This document shows, piece by piece, positions 5,704-6,507 of a stretch of DNA of 6,507 nt; within the stretch, counting starts at the first letter, position 1, and the number at the start of each line of letters is the position of its first letter. The notes beneath the pieces are model-generated. The model made no database searches and was not told where the DNA came from. It saw nothing but the letters and a program-made list of their open reading frames with translations. A program made the position numbers and the translations under genes. The stretch is taken from assembly GCA_029058455.1 (NCBI GenBank), contig JAIDXU010000174.1, positions 1-6,507 of the forward strand, in the 5' to 3' direction. Source of the stretch: Paramuribaculum sp. GTDB taxonomy: Bacteria > Bacteroidota > Bacteroidia > Bacteroidales > Muribaculaceae.

Positions 5704-6507
5704 TTATATAAGAGAAATAGCCAGTAATAAAGCTTCTGACGTCGCTCTATCGATTATGCGTTCGCGGCTTCCGGAGAGATGGAGCGTGGTTGATTTTATT
5801 TTGCCGTTGAGAGCCACGGCCACACAAACGGTGCCTACCGGTTTCTGCGGGGTGCCACCGCCGGGGCCGGCTATACCGCTGGTAGCGATACCCATGTGGG
5901 AGTCTGTGGCGCGACATACACCCACCGCCATTGCTTCGACAACGCCGATACTCACGGCACCGTCACGGTCGATAAGAATTTTGTCAACACCGAGAACTTC
6001 GATTTTGACTTCATTGCTATATGCCACAATGCCGCCCGACATGACTTTAGAGGCGCCCGGCACAAGAGTGATCTGATGGGCTATGTTTCCGCCGGTGCAG
6101 CTCTCGGCGGTTGAGACCTTGAGGTTGTGGGCGCGTAGATGATCGATAAGTATTTGTGCCGGAGTGAGATCGCTGTCACTAATCATCCATCGGGATGTGA
6201 GTTTGCGGAGACGGTCACCATATTCCTTTACAATATCACCAAGATGAGAGGAGTCGCTTGAATGACCGTCGAGACGTAATCTTATAATGCCCGGCTGAGG
6301 CAGATATGCCAGATGAAGCTCGGGTGGTAGGGAGGCTTCAAAATCGGCGAGATGAGTGGCAAGAGCGCTTTCGCTCAGGCCGGCTATCACAAGGGTGAGA
6401 TGAGTCACCGACATGTGGTTTTCAAACTTTTGTCTGAGTCGAGGAAAAACCGCCGACTCAAACATCTCTATTGTTTCGAACGGAACACCCGGCATACATA
6501 CACACAC
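5704..6507 (-). CDS. CinA family protein, C-terminal two thirds (cut by the window edge)
   Basis: The gene enters from the right edge, so the 267 residues seen lack the start. The first residues, MPGVPFE, match the LPGVPxEM motif that lies about 140 residues into full CinA (about 410 residues), so a GTG at the extreme edge is not the true start. The visible parts are the end of the MoaB/MogA-like domain, a linking domain, and from about residue 112 a PncC-type domain with STAESCTGG (132-140), SGGIVAYSNEVK, and SGIAGPGGGTPQKPVGTV (210-227). PncC domains deamidate nicotinamide mononucleotide, and full CinA proteins can also hydrolyse ADP-ribose-type pyrophosphates, so the role is pyridine nucleotide recycling in the cytoplasm. 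All PncC motifs look intact. The Fur-family gene follows 12 nt after its stop and is likely cotranscribed. The name refers to competence induction in other bacteria and need not apply here. Confidence 0.93.
   Translation of the reverse strand: MCVCMPGVPFETIEMFESAVFPRLRQKFENHMSVTHLTLVIAGLSESALATHLADFEASLPPELHLAYLPQPGIIRLRLDGHSSDSSHLGDIVKEYGDRLRKLTSRWMISDSDLTPAQILIDHLRAHNLKVSTAESCTGGNIAHQITLVPGASKVMSGGIVAYSNEVKIEVLGVDKILIDRDGAVSIGVVEAMAVGVCRATDSHMGIATSGIAGPGGGTPQKPVGTVCVAVALNGKIKSTTLHLSGSRERIIDRATSEALLLAISLI

Noticed and set aside
5896..6114. Plus-strand frames opposite cinA and the Fur-family gene (5410-5727, 5585-6076, 5896-6114)
   Set aside because: They lie antisense to well-supported genes, carry no recognisable domains and look like mirror frames.
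6505..6507. GTG at the right edge as the start of cinA
   Set aside because: The next residues form the LPGVPxE-type motif from the middle of CinA, so the real start lies outside the window.

Overview
The window looks like chromosomal DNA of a Bacteroidales bacterium, most plausibly a gut Muribaculaceae/Bacteroides relative. Start codons mostly follow A-rich leaders instead of Shine-Dalgarno sites, and two upstream sites match the Bacteroidetes -7 promoter consensus TAnnTTTG exactly. The gene content fits too. The family assignment is an inference from these traits, not from a search.

Layout from left to right: (1) 1-291, AT-rich DNA with no convincing gene and one imperfect inverted repeat. 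(2) A minus-strand pair: a two-helix small membrane protein (1225-1443) followed by an exported metallo-beta-lactamase-fold hydrolase (292-1176). (3) A 187-bp divergent promoter region (1444-1630) with a TATCTTTG element facing each way and a G-rich tract just upstream of the rightward one. (4) A tightly spaced plus-strand trio (1631-5267): an alpha/beta hydrolase, a membrane-anchored MurF-like Mur ligase and a D-alanine--D-alanine ligase-family enzyme. (5) A converging minus-strand pair: cinA, cut by the right edge (5704-6507), then a Fur-family regulator (5257-5691) whose last 11 nt overlap the end of the ligase gene.

The trio is the most interesting part. A Ddl-type enzyme joins two D-amino acids, and a MurF-type enzyme adds such a dipeptide to a UDP-MurNAc-peptide, so the two are consecutive steps in peptidoglycan precursor assembly. 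Neither looks like the standard housekeeping copy. The Mur ligase carries about five transmembrane helices in place of the usual N-terminal substrate domain and ends in an ENDLPD motif. The Ddl-like protein is long, with a Gly/Ser/Lys-rich insertion in its omega loop and an atypical sequence after its metal-binding motif. The set may be a second, membrane-associated route to a peptidoglycan or related D-amino-acid product, with the hydrolase as an accessory or editing enzyme; that role is a hypothesis. CinA (nicotinamide nucleotide recycling) and the Fur-family regulator form a separate unit.
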